Below are positions 8,523 to 15,068 of a DNA stretch of 18,696 nucleotides, piece by piece. The stretch comes from Nanogingivalis sp963545035 (lineage in GTDB: Bacteria > Patescibacteriota > Saccharimonadia > Saccharimonadales > Saccharimonadaceae). The notes beneath the pieces were generated by a model that was given only the letters and a program-made list of their open reading frames with translations, made no database searches and had not been told where the DNA came from. The stretch's first letter is position 1. Every line of letters starts with the position of its first letter. Position numbers and translations under genes: made by a program. The stretch lies in NCBI GenBank assembly GCA_963545035.1, contig CAUUHU010000010.1:1-18696 (forward strand), read 5' to 3'.

Positions 8523-8546
8523 ATTAGCCCGAATTTTCAGGCTAAT
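8523..8546 (-). terminator. Intercistronic hairpin between recA and recX
   Basis: A perfect 7-bp inverted repeat, ATTAGCC/GGCTAAT with a 10-base loop, lies just past the recA stop. On the - strand it is followed by a T-rich stretch (TTTACTTTTAAATT). It looks like a weak terminator that would let part of the recA transcript continue into recX. Such attenuation is known for recA-recX in E. coli and is an inference here. Confidence 0.55.
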
Positions 8547-8550
8547 TATA

Positions 8551-9615
8551 TTATTTTTCTTCTTTTTCCTCGTTATCAGAAGATTCTTCAGCAATTTCTT
8601 CTCCACGAATTTTTGCACGAACTTTTTTCTCAATTTCAGCCATAACTTCTGGATTTTCGAGCAAATATCGTTTAGCATTTTCGCGGCCCTGGCCAATATT
8701 TTGATCGTTATATTTATAAAACGCACCTGATTTTCCAAGAATTTCGTGTTCAACCGCTAAGTCTAAAATATCACCTGTTTTCGAAATACCTTCATTATAC
8801 ATAATGTCAAATTCAGCAATTCTAAACGGTGCTGCAATCTTATTTTTAACAATTTTAACCTTTGTACGGTTACCAATTACATCGTCGCCACTTTTAATTT
8901 GTGCAGTTCGACGGATATCAGCACGCACTGATGCGTAAAATTTAAGAGCATTACCACCGGTTGTAGTTTCAGGATTACCAAACATCACACCAATTTTCAT
9001 TCGAATTTGATTAATAAAAATCACCGTTGCTTTTGATTTGTTGATAATTCCAGTGAGTTTTCGAAGCGCTTGCGACATTAATCGAGCCTGAAGACCCATA
9101 TGTGCGTCACCCATATCGCCATCGATTTCAGCCTGTGGAACTAACGCCGCAACAGAGTCAACAACAATCAAATCAACAGCATTTGAACGTACTAGAGTTT
9201 CGGTAATCTCAAGAGCTTGTTCACCATTATCAGGCTGCGCAACAAGCAAATTTTCAGTATCAACACCAAGCTTTTTTGCATAAGCTGGATCAAGCGCATG
9301 TTCCGCATCGATAAAAGCTGCAGTTCCACCTTGCTTTTGAATTTCAGCAATTGCATGAAGCGTTAGGGTAGTTTTTCCTGAACTTTCTGGTCCATAAATT
9401 TCAATAATTCGTCCTTTTGGATAACCACCACCAAGTGCAATATCTAAACTCAAGCATCCTGAAGGAAGGAGCTCAACATCAACCTTATGGTTTTCACCAA
9501 GCTTCATAATTGAACCATCACCAAATTGTTTCGAAATTTGCGCAATCGCTAAATCTAGTGCTTGTTTTTTGCCGCTTTCGGCCATCCCCGTATCTGTTTT
9601 CTTCGCCTTAGCCAT
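8551..9615 (-). CDS. recA: Recombinase RecA
   Basis: RecA forms filaments on single-stranded DNA and drives strand exchange and repair. The 354-residue protein has the family's full core: Walker A GPESSGKTT (75-83), the FIDAEHALDP motif, the Walker B strand LIVVDSVAALVP, loop L1 around GDMGDAHMGLQARLMSQALRKL, and loop L2 around MFGNPETTTGGNALKFYASVR. The C-terminus ends in an acidic tail (EESSDNEEKEEK), as in many RecA proteins. Length is normal. The start has AAGGAG eight bases upstream and a promoter with a genuine leader, unlike most genes here. recX follows. I saw no recognisable LexA box before it, so SOS control cannot be claimed. Confidence 0.98.
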   Translation of the reverse strand: MAKAKKTDTGMAESGKKQALDLAIAQISKQFGDGSIMKLGENHKVDVELLPSGCLSLDIALGGGYPKGRIIEIYGPESSGKTTLTLHAIAEIQKQGGTAAFIDAEHALDPAYAKKLGVDTENLLVAQPDNGEQALEITETLVRSNAVDLIVVDSVAALVPQAEIDGDMGDAHMGLQARLMSQALRKLTGIINKSKATVIFINQIRMKIGVMFGNPETTTGGNALKFYASVRADIRRTAQIKSGDDVIGNRTKVKIVKNKIAAPFRIAEFDIMYNEGISKTGDILDLAVEHEILGKSGAFYKYNDQNIGQGRENAKRYLLENPEVMAEIEKKVRAKIRGEEIAEESSDNEEKEEK

Positions 9616-9643
9616 AAATAATTCTCCTTAAAATAATACCTTT

Positions 9644-9672
9644 ATTTTAACATCTTTCAGTAAAATGTTCAA
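9644..9672 (-). promoter_or_regulatory. recA promoter
   Basis: The - strand has TTGAAC (9672-9667), a 17-base spacer and TAAAAT (9649-9644) preceded by TGT. The leader of about 20 bases carries AAGGAG (9629-9624), eight bases before the recA ATG. Confidence 0.7.
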
Positions 9673-9698
9673 GGTTATTTTTATATTTATCTTTAATA

Positions 9699-9707
9699 TG
9701 CTATAAT
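9699..9707 (+). promoter_or_regulatory. Extended -10 of leaderless prepilin gene
   Basis: TGCTATAAT lies six bases before the ATG at 9714. No convincing -35 element is present at the expected distance and there is no Shine-Dalgarno site. Confidence 0.6.
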
Positions 9708-9713
9708 AAAAAT

Positions 9714-10103
9714 ATGAAGAAAAAGTCTGGTTTTACAATTATCGAGATTTGTGTTGTAATTATTTTCTTAATTGCAGCAGGTATAATTCTTACTATTCAG
9801 CGTTTCGAACTTCTATCAGTTCAACGTGATCAAACACGCAAGTTAGCAATTAATGAAATTTATTACAACCTTGAAGAAGTTTATTATAAGAAAAATGGTT
9901 TCTACCCCGAAAAACTTGATGAAAACGCCGTTAAAGGAATTGATCCAAATCTATTAACCGACCCTTATGGAATCCTAATTAACGAAGAAAAAAGCGACTA
10001 TCGCTACGAACCTACAAGTTGCGAAAACGGAAAATGTAAAAAATTCTCGCTTCGCACAAAATTAGAAAAAGAAAGCGATTTCGTACGACGTTCGAAAAAC
10101 TAA
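9714..10103 (+). CDS. Type IV prepilin / pseudopilin-like protein
   Basis: The 129-residue protein has a class III signal: a short basic leader MKKKSG followed by FTIIEICVVIIFLIAAGIIL. That gives a G-F prepilin-peptidase cleavage site, a Glu at mature position 5 and one hydrophobic helix. After it come a helix (NEIYYNLEEVYYKKNGFYP, the pattern of GspG-like pseudopilins) and a small globular tail with two cysteines four apart (CENGKC) that may form a disulfide. It probably assembles into a pilus or pseudopilus at the cell surface. It is a single gene between divergent recA and a convergent PH-domain gene, separated from the latter by a strong terminator, so it is monocistronic. The exact pilus system is not determinable from this window. 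Confidence 0.85.
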   Translation: MKKKSGFTIIEICVVIIFLIAAGIILTIQRFELLSVQRDQTRKLAINEIYYNLEEVYYKKNGFYPEKLDENAVKGIDPNLLTDPYGILINEEKSDYRYEPTSCENGKCKKFSLRTKLEKESDFVRRSKN

Positions 10104-10106
10104 TAT

Positions 10107-10140
10107 TAAAATAGCCCTAGAGTTAAGCAGGGCTATTTTA
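10107..10140. terminator. Bidirectional terminator between convergent genes
   Basis: A perfect 12-bp stem, TAAAATAGCCCT/AGGGCTATTTTA with a 10-base loop, has T-runs on both strands. It lies between the prepilin stop (10103) and the stop of the PH-domain gene (10143), so it can serve both. Confidence 0.88.
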
Positions 10141-10142
10141 TA

Positions 10143-10895
10143 TTATTTTACTGACATTTTTACACCTTCTTCAAAAAGTTCGTCCGAAAGCATCTGATTT
10201 TCACGTGCTGTTTCCACAATATTGCTTAAAAATTCAGCCTTTTTATCCGGATTTGGCGCAAACGGAAAAGTATAAGTTGACTCATCGCCCATAGTACTTA
10301 GTCGCACCGTTCCGTAATCAAACAAATGCTGCAAAATTCCTTCACGAGAATACGAAATATCTTCAATTGCTTCCAGGTTAATTACCTGTTTTCTCTGGTT
10401 CATAATCGTGTTTGAGATCCATTCAATCGCGCGCTCATTCGTTATGATTAATCGGTTTGCTCGATAGACAACATAATTTATATAGGTTATTAGAATTAAA
10501 AGTGCTGTTATTGAACCGAAAATTAACGAAAGTTGCGGTTTAAAGTTGTCTGGAATCGGAAATGGATTTGGCAAAAAGCAAATAATAATCCAGGCGCTAA
10601 TCAAGAAAACAGCAATGATTGAACTAAAAATAATATTTAGCAAATAGCCTAACGCATGCCGACGCATAGAAAGCACAACGTACTCATCTTCATCAATCGT
10701 AATGTCAGGATACATTCTTACTGATTGATCGTGACGAGCTTTAATTACGCGCGGATCACCAGCAGGAACTTCAACATTCATAACTGGCTGAACTCTAATT
10801 GGCTCGCCCAAACTATTTTCGAAGCTTAAATTTTCGTTCTGATTCTGGGCAATTTTTTCCTCAAATTTCTGGGCTAGGCTTTGCTTATCGTTCAT
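10143..10895 (-). CDS. Membrane protein with bacterial PH (DUF304-like) domain
   Basis: The 250-residue protein has a long polar N-terminus (1-80), two transmembrane helices (about 83-108 and 123-144), and a C-terminal domain starting NRLIITNERAIEWIS. It continues through VINLEAIEDISYSREGILQHLFDYGTVRLST, the recognisable pattern of bacterial PH domains (bPH2, YdbS-like). It then ends in a short acidic helix. The domain probably faces the cytoplasm. Function is unknown. The family is common in Gram-positive and CPR genomes. Its first 11 bases overlap the end of ruvB, implying co-transcription and translational coupling, though no functional link to Holliday-junction processing is apparent. Confidence 0.78.
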   Translation of the reverse strand: MNDKQSLAQKFEEKIAQNQNENLSFENSLGEPIRVQPVMNVEVPAGDPRVIKARHDQSVRMYPDITIDEDEYVVLSMRRHALGYLLNIIFSSIIAVFLISAWIIICFLPNPFPIPDNFKPQLSLIFGSITALLILITYINYVVYRANRLIITNERAIEWISNTIMNQRKQVINLEAIEDISYSREGILQHLFDYGTVRLSTMGDESTYTFPFAPNPDKKAEFLSNIVETARENQMLSDELFEEGVKMSVK

Positions 10896-11901
10896 CTTTG
10901 AATTCCTTTCCTAAATGCTCAAACGCTTTTTTTGTAATTATTCTTCCTCGTGGTGTTCTTTGCAAAAAACCAATCTGCATCAAATATGGTTCATAAAAAT
11001 CTTCAATTGTCGTAGCTTCATCGCCAGTTAATGCGGCCATCGTGTTTAAGCCAACTGGCCGCGTGCCATAATTTTCGATAACTGATTTTAATAGGTTTCT
11101 GTCTGCTGCATCTAAACCCAACTCATCAATTTCGAGCATTTCTAAAGCCTCTTTAACCGTTTTCGAATCGATAATTCCATCACCTTTTACATCCGCATAG
11201 TCTCGAACGCGTTTTAAGATGCGGTTTGCAATTCGCGGTGTTAATCTTGCTCGAGTTGAGAGAATATCTGATGCTTCCTTTTCGATATTGCTACCCAATA
11301 AATTGCTTGAGCGTAAGATAATTTTCGAAATTTCCTTAGGCTTATAAAATTCCAATCTATAAATATGCCCGAACCGATCTCGGAGCGGTGCCGCCAAACT
11401 TCCCGTTCGAGTTGTCGCACCAATAACCGTAAAATGCGGCAAATCCAACCGAACTGAGCGTGCGGCCGGCCCTTTACCAATCACAATATCAAGTTTAAAA
11501 TCTTCCATCGCAGAATAAAGAATTTCTTCAACGGCGCGTGGCATGCGGTGAATTTCATCAATAAAGAGAATATCGCCGTCCTGCAAATTAGTGACAATAG
11601 ATGCCAAATCCCCCGCTTTTTCGATTGCTGGGCCAGATGTTATTCGAATATTCGCACCCATTTCACGCGCAATAACATTCGCCATTGTGGTTTTTCCTAA
11701 TCCTGGCGGACCATAAAGCAAAACGTGATCAATACTTTCACCACGTTTTTTCGCCGCGTCAATTGCAAGCTTTAAATTCTTTTTTAATCGTTCCTGACCA
11801 ATATATTCATCAAAACTCGTTGGACGTAAAGAAATCTCCACCTGCTGCTCTTGCGGTTCGTCATCATGTAAGTTTGCATCAATAATTCTTTCAATAGCCA
11901 T
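10885..11901 (-). CDS. ruvB: Holliday junction branch migration helicase RuvB
   Basis: RuvB is the AAA+ motor that drives branch migration on RuvA-bound Holliday junctions. The 338-residue protein carries LRPTSFDEYIGQERLKKNLK, Walker A GPPGLGKTT (64-72), Walker B ILFIDEIHR (111-119), the sensor region FTVIGATTRTGSLAAPLRDRFG, and the C-terminal winged-helix segment with YEPYLMQIGFLQRTPRGR. Length is normal. It begins seven bases after an extended -10, indicating a leaderless mRNA, and overlaps the PH-domain gene downstream. It is separated from ruvA and ruvC by an unrelated gene on the opposite strand, so the Ruv complex is encoded by at least two transcripts. Confidence 0.97.
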   Translation of the reverse strand: MAIERIIDANLHDDEPQEQQVEISLRPTSFDEYIGQERLKKNLKLAIDAAKKRGESIDHVLLYGPPGLGKTTMANVIAREMGANIRITSGPAIEKAGDLASIVTNLQDGDILFIDEIHRMPRAVEEILYSAMEDFKLDIVIGKGPAARSVRLDLPHFTVIGATTRTGSLAAPLRDRFGHIYRLEFYKPKEISKIILRSSNLLGSNIEKEASDILSTRARLTPRIANRILKRVRDYADVKGDGIIDSKTVKEALEMLEIDELGLDAADRNLLKSVIENYGTRPVGLNTMAALTGDEATTIEDFYEPYLMQIGFLQRTPRGRIITKKAFEHLGKEFKDER

Positions 11902-11908
11902 TGCTTAT

Positions 11909-11917
11909 ATTATACCA
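11909..11917 (-). promoter_or_regulatory. Extended -10 of leaderless ruvB
   Basis: The - strand reads TGGTATAAT, seven bases before the ruvB ATG. It lies back to back with the strong + strand promoter at 11922-11950. Confidence 0.65.
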
Positions 11918-11921
11918 CGAC

Positions 11922-11950
11922 TTGACAAAAATAGAAAAATTTGTTATAAT
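11922..11950 (+). promoter_or_regulatory. Near-consensus sigma70 promoter of the 12006 gene
   Basis: TTGACA (11922-11927), exactly 17 bases, then TATAAT (11945-11950) preceded by TGT. Both hexamers are perfect and the -10 is extended, making this the strongest promoter in the window. Transcription should start near 11957. Confidence 0.9.
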
Positions 11951-11959
11951 CCTAATTAG

Positions 11960-11978
11960 TATTCCACTTTTTGGAATA
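11960..11978 (+). promoter_or_regulatory. 5'-terminal hairpin and strong RBS leader
   Basis: A 7-bp perfect stem, TATTCCA/TGGAATA with a 5-base loop, would form at the very 5' end of the transcript. It is followed at 11993-12000 by AGGAGGTG, near-complete complementarity to the 16S tail, five bases before the ATG at 12006. 5' hairpins of this kind often stabilise mRNA. An operator function for the dyad is the alternative. Confidence 0.6.
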
Positions 11979-12005
11979 AGAAAATTTTATGTAGGAGGTG
12001 CTCAT

Positions 12006-12428
12006 ATGAGCAATTTACAAACTTCAATCAATCGCGATATCGACATTTGGGACAATGCCGTTAAGGTAGCAGGTGGCAACAAGACATTGGCTAAAGAGAA
12101 TTTAACTGAAGCTATTTTCGATTTCGCAAGAATTATCTCTAAACGCGTATTCCAAAACGGGTTTAAAGTAAATCCAGAATATGCGGTTGTTGAAAATTTG
12201 GACGTGAATAGATTTGAAAGCGAACGTATCGCAATTATGACACAAACAAGAAATTGTTTTGCCATCAATAAAAAAGGTGATATTTATAGTATTACCGAAA
12301 GCAATAAATACGGCTTTAAAAAGGTGAGTAAAGAAGATATTCTTAATTTGCAGGGTGAGCAGATTGGCTTTTTGCACAGGACAATCTACCTTCTGCGAGA
12401 AGAAGTTGTAAAATCCAATAAAAAATAA
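12006..12428 (+). CDS. Unknown 140-residue protein under a very strong promoter
   Basis: I do not recognise this protein. It starts MSNLQTSINRDIDIWDNAVK. It is soluble and mixed alpha/beta, has no signal peptide or membrane helix, one cysteine, and a basic C-terminus (VVKSNKK). The frame is open further upstream (to 11901), but the promoter lies inside that stretch. The ATG at 12006 follows AGGAGGTG by five bases, so this start is secure. It is the only gene here with perfect -35 and -10 hexamers, a 5' hairpin and a full Shine-Dalgarno site, and it ends in an efficient terminator, so it should be an abundant single-gene mRNA. It sits between ruvB and ruvA on the opposite strand. Abundance suggests a structural or nucleoid role, but nothing in the sequence shows that. 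Confidence 0.82.
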   Translation: MSNLQTSINRDIDIWDNAVKVAGGNKTLAKENLTEAIFDFARIISKRVFQNGFKVNPEYAVVENLDVNRFESERIAIMTQTRNCFAINKKGDIYSITESNKYGFKKVSKEDILNLQGEQIGFLHRTIYLLREEVVKSNKK

Positions 12429-12431
12429 AAT

Positions 12432-12465
12432 AGTCGCACAGAATGTGCGGCTTTTTTCTTTTTTG
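12432..12465 (+). terminator. Rho-independent terminator of the 12006 gene
   Basis: An 8-bp GC-rich stem, AGTCGCAC/GTGCGGCT with one G-U pair and a 5-base loop, is followed by TTTTTTC and six more T. It starts three bases after the stop codon, just before the convergent ruvA stop. Confidence 0.92.
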
Positions 12466-12468
12466 AAA

Positions 12469-13044
12469 TTAAATTCCAGCTTTCAACGCTAAAGTAATGC
12501 GCTCTTCCGTTGGCAAATCTCGCGGAATTTGTTCTAACGCTTTCGTTGCATCATTTAAATTGAATCCAAGCGCAATAAGCGCCTCTAAAGCTTCATCTGA
12601 AGCTAAGCTAATATTAGCACCAACGCCGTCTGGTTTCGAAATTGCCATTCCAACTTTATCTTTCAAATCTAAAATTACACGCTCGGCAGATTTTTTACCA
12701 ACACCAGCAGCTTTTTGAATAAATTTCACATCTTCGCAAGCAATCGCGTTTCGAACTTCTTCAGTTTCTCCAAGGCTCATAATAGCAATCCCAGCTCTTG
12801 GTCCAACCCCTTGAACAGTAATTAATAATTCAAAAAGTTTTTTTGCTGCCAAGCTCGAAAAGCCAAATAATTCTTGGCTTCTGTCAGTAATATTATGATA
12901 AGTGTAAAATTTAATCTGCTCGTTTAAAACCGCTCGCTCAAATTCTCCTGCGGGAACAATAACTTCATAGCCAACACCAGAGACATCAACAATCACGCTC
13001 CCAGCAAATTTTTCAGCAATTTTTCCAGAAATATGTGCAATCAT
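12469..13044 (-). CDS. ruvA: Holliday junction binding protein RuvA
   Basis: RuvA tetramers hold the Holliday junction open and load RuvB. The 191-residue protein begins MIAHISGKIAEKF (OB-fold domain I) and has two helix-hairpin-helix motifs (LLITVQGVGPRAGIAIMSLG and FIQKAAGVGKKSAERVILDLKDKV). It ends in the RuvB-binding domain III (LASDEALEALIALGFNLNDATKAL). Length is normal. The ATG lies six bases after an extended -10 in the 30-base gap behind ruvC, so it has its own leaderless start in addition to any read-through from ruvC. Confidence 0.96.
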   Translation of the reverse strand: MIAHISGKIAEKFAGSVIVDVSGVGYEVIVPAGEFERAVLNEQIKFYTYHNITDRSQELFGFSSLAAKKLFELLITVQGVGPRAGIAIMSLGETEEVRNAIACEDVKFIQKAAGVGKKSAERVILDLKDKVGMAISKPDGVGANISLASDEALEALIALGFNLNDATKALEQIPRDLPTEERITLALKAGI

Positions 13045-13050
13045 TACTTA

Positions 13051-13059
13051 ATTTTAACA
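13051..13059 (-). promoter_or_regulatory. Extended -10 of leaderless ruvA
   Basis: The - strand reads TGTTAAAAT, six bases before the ruvA ATG and within the gap between ruvC and ruvA. Confidence 0.6.
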
Positions 13060-13074
13060 TAATTATTTTAGTTT

Positions 13075-13560
13075 TTAAATACGCGTCATATAAAAATGCG
13101 TAATTGCAGCAGCGAGTGCATCGGCCGCATCATCTGGTTTTGGCACCTCCGCCAAATTCAAAGTTGAACGCACCATTTCTTGCATTTGTTTCTTGTTTGC
13201 GCTACCATAACCAGTTAAAGTTTGTTTAATTTGATTTGGCGTGTATTCAGAAATTGGAATTTTCGATTGTTGGGCCGCCAAAATTGCCACGCCTCGAGCT
13301 TGCGCAACCGAAATTGCCGTCGTTACGTTTTTCGAAAAGAATAGCTTCTCAATCGAAACTTCATCCGGTTTAGTTTCTTCAATAATCTCTTTTAAACCAT
13401 TATAAATTTCCTCTAGTCGCACTTCGATTGGCGTATGTGCAGGAGTCGAAATAACTCCTCCTGTAATCATCTTTAGCGGTTTTCCAATCTGGCAATCCAC
13501 AACACCAAACCCTAGAATTCCCGTTCCCGGGTCGATACCTAAAATTCGCCGTTTTTTCAT
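13075..13560 (-). CDS. ruvC: Holliday junction resolvase RuvC
   Basis: RuvC cuts Holliday junctions symmetrically. The 161-residue protein has the RNase H-like catalytic acids in place: D10 in LGIDPGTG, E71 in VSIEKLFF, and D144 and D147 in PDDAADALAAAITH. Length is normal. Its ATG overlaps the TGA of the upstream Cys-repeat surface protein (ATGA), with no separate promoter visible, so it appears translationally coupled to a surface-protein operon. ruvA follows after 30 bases. Confidence 0.96.
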   Translation of the reverse strand: MKKRRILGIDPGTGILGFGVVDCQIGKPLKMITGGVISTPAHTPIEVRLEEIYNGLKEIIEETKPDEVSIEKLFFSKNVTTAISVAQARGVAILAAQQSKIPISEYTPNQIKQTLTGYGSANKKQMQEMVRSTLNLAEVPKPDDAADALAAAITHFYMTRI

Positions 13561-15068
13561 TTTTTACCTTTCGCTAATTTCGCAAAAATATCCTTCCTAA
13601 ATTCGAAAAATAAAATTGCTAAAAATATCAAAATAATTACAGCAATAGCCCACCAACCTGTAAATTCAGATTGTTTCGATTCACCCTTATCTTTTTCAAC
13701 TTCATTATTCGCGCCGTTATTTTTAACTATTTTTCTACAGCGATTTGTTTCGGGGCTGCGCTCGTAACCATCTTTGCATGGTGTTGCTTCTTTTTTCGTA
13801 TCTGAACTATTTTTTCGACATCGGTTCGTAGTAGGATTGCGCGTATAACCCGGTGCACAAATTGCTAGTTCTTTTGAAGAAGTTGCCAGTGTTGCAATTT
13901 TTCTACAGCGATTTGTTTCAGGGTTTCGAATATAACCCTCACGACACTCCGTTGTTGCTATTTTTTCAACTGATATCTTATTACAACGATTCGTTTGCGG
14001 ATTCAAAAAATATCCATCATTACATTTTTTCTCAGTTTTTTCATCATTTTCAATCCGTTCAGTTTTTTCTTTTTCAGCTTTTTCTTCTTTTATTTTATTA
14101 CATCTTCCAGTTTCTTCATTTAAAAAATATCCGTCTTCGCAAACTTTTATTTTTTCACACTGTCCTTGTGGATTTAAAGTAAATCCATCTTCGCAAGGCT
14201 GAAAAATATTTTCACTATTTTTTGTAATTTTAAAACTTTGGCTCCATTCTTTCCCGTCAAAAATCCAGCTCAAGTCCTTTTTAGAATTTTTTAAATCAAC
14301 AGTTTGAATTTCCTGGCTATTCGAATCCAATAATGAAATTTTATTTAAACCCATCTTTAAAAGCTTGAAATCTGGATCTATACTTGAATCAATCGAGAAA
14401 AAACTATTTGGTAAAATTTCTTCATCTGTAAAAACTTTTTTATATGGCTTTTTTAAACTTCCAAGATGGATTTCAACTGCGCAATTTTTAAGACTTATTT
14501 TTTTATTTGTATTATTTTTAAGTTCAATAAATTGCTCGCTCGAATTTGCTAAAACCTCGTTTAATTGTATATTTTCGCAAAAATCAGGCTCCTTTTCTGC
14601 CACACCACCAGTTTTAAAAATCACATCATCTTTCGAAATTTCAAAATCACCACCTAAATTTAAATCCCGAACCAAAATATCTTCTTCTGTAAACTCTGGT
14701 GCATTTTTATCTTTACAGGTCATTTTTAGGCCGCACAAAAAATCCACATCTTGTCCGTCAAGCCTTAGTTTTATTTGACTTTTTAACAATTCTGGATTTG
14801 CAATAAGCTCTCCATCACCGTTTTCACCAAAGGAGATTTGAGATTTTTTAAGGAAAACTCCATTTGAGACTTCGCCAATTATTTTATTTTTCTGAATTAT
14901 CTCAATTTTCGAAAAATTCAAATCATCGCCTAAATTTGTGATCTCAATCATTGAATTTGAAACTTTCGAAATTAAAATTTTCTGTTCAGAAATAGCCGAA
15001 GCTTGATTAAAATTCCCAAAAAATAATAAAGCCAAAACTAAAAATAAAAAATATCTAAAAAATTTCAT
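13557..15068 (-). CDS. Surface protein: lamin-tail-like domains, six Cys-pair repeats, C-terminal anchor
   Basis: The 503-residue exported protein has a signal peptide (1-25, ending QASA) and an N-terminal strand-rich domain with C112-x5-C118. A second domain (about 165-285; LNEVLANSSEQFIELKN, then ISLLDSNSQEIQTVDL) fits the lamin-tail (LTD) pattern. Six repeats of Cys-x2-Gly-Tyr/Phe-x2-Asn-Pro-x-Thr-Asn-Arg-Cys-x-Lys follow at 292-304, 310-323, 349-362, 375-388, 404-417 and 431-444, with Glu/Lys-rich linkers. Then come one transmembrane helix (471-489) and a basic cytoplasmic tail. It probably projects from the cell surface, each repeat closed by a disulfide. AAGGGG precedes the ATG. It overlaps the upstream paralogue by 14 bases and ruvC by four. 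A host-contact role is plausible in an episymbiont but unproven. Confidence 0.82.
   Translation of the reverse strand: MKFFRYFLFLVLALLFFGNFNQASAISEQKILISKVSNSMIEITNLGDDLNFSKIEIIQKNKIIGEVSNGVFLKKSQISFGENGDGELIANPELLKSQIKLRLDGQDVDFLCGLKMTCKDKNAPEFTEEDILVRDLNLGGDFEISKDDVIFKTGGVAEKEPDFCENIQLNEVLANSSEQFIELKNNTNKKISLKNCAVEIHLGSLKKPYKKVFTDEEILPNSFFSIDSSIDPDFKLLKMGLNKISLLDSNSQEIQTVDLKNSKKDLSWIFDGKEWSQSFKITKNSENIFQPCEDGFTLNPQGQCEKIKVCEDGYFLNEETGRCNKIKEEKAEKEKTERIENDEKTEKKCNDGYFLNPQTNRCNKISVEKIATTECREGYIRNPETNRCRKIATLATSSKELAICAPGYTRNPTTNRCRKNSSDTKKEATPCKDGYERSPETNRCRKIVKNNGANNEVEKDKGESKQSEFTGWWAIAVIILIFLAILFFEFRKDIFAKLAKGKK
13737..14195 (-). repeat. Six-copy Cys-pair repeat coding region
   Basis: Six degenerate units encode the C-x(11-12)-C repeat of the surface protein. 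The last four are most alike (NP.TNRCRK core), and the copies near 13731 and 13900 share nearly identical DNA (TTTCTACAGCGATTTGTTTC on the + strand). That points to recent internal duplication. Confidence 0.8.

Noticed and set aside
8499..8753. 84-codon frame on the - strand overlapping the end of recA
   Set aside because: It lies in another frame of recA, its Lys-rich composition mirrors the acidic RecA tail shifted by one base, and it lacks a start signal.
9616..9713. Possible LexA/SOS box in the recA-prepilin gap
   Set aside because: No convincing palindrome of the GAAC-N4-GTTC or CTGT-N8-ACAG type was found. Only promoter elements are visible.
11960..11978. TATTCCA/TGGAATA dyad as a repressor operator
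   Set aside because: It begins just after the predicted transcription start and fits an mRNA 5' hairpin better. No regulator in the window points to an operator, though this is not excluded.
11901..12005. N-terminal extension of the unknown gene back to 11901
   Set aside because: The -10 element and predicted transcription start lie inside this stretch, and the ATG at 12006 has an ideal ribosome site.
13728..14205. CRISPR-like array
   Set aside because: The repeats are in-frame protein repeats with diverged sequence and variable linkers, not identical direct repeats with unique spacers.
14365..14778. 137-codon + strand frame opposite the Cys-repeat surface protein
   Set aside because: It is antisense to a gene with signal peptide, domains and RBS, and shows no start signal or recognisable motif.
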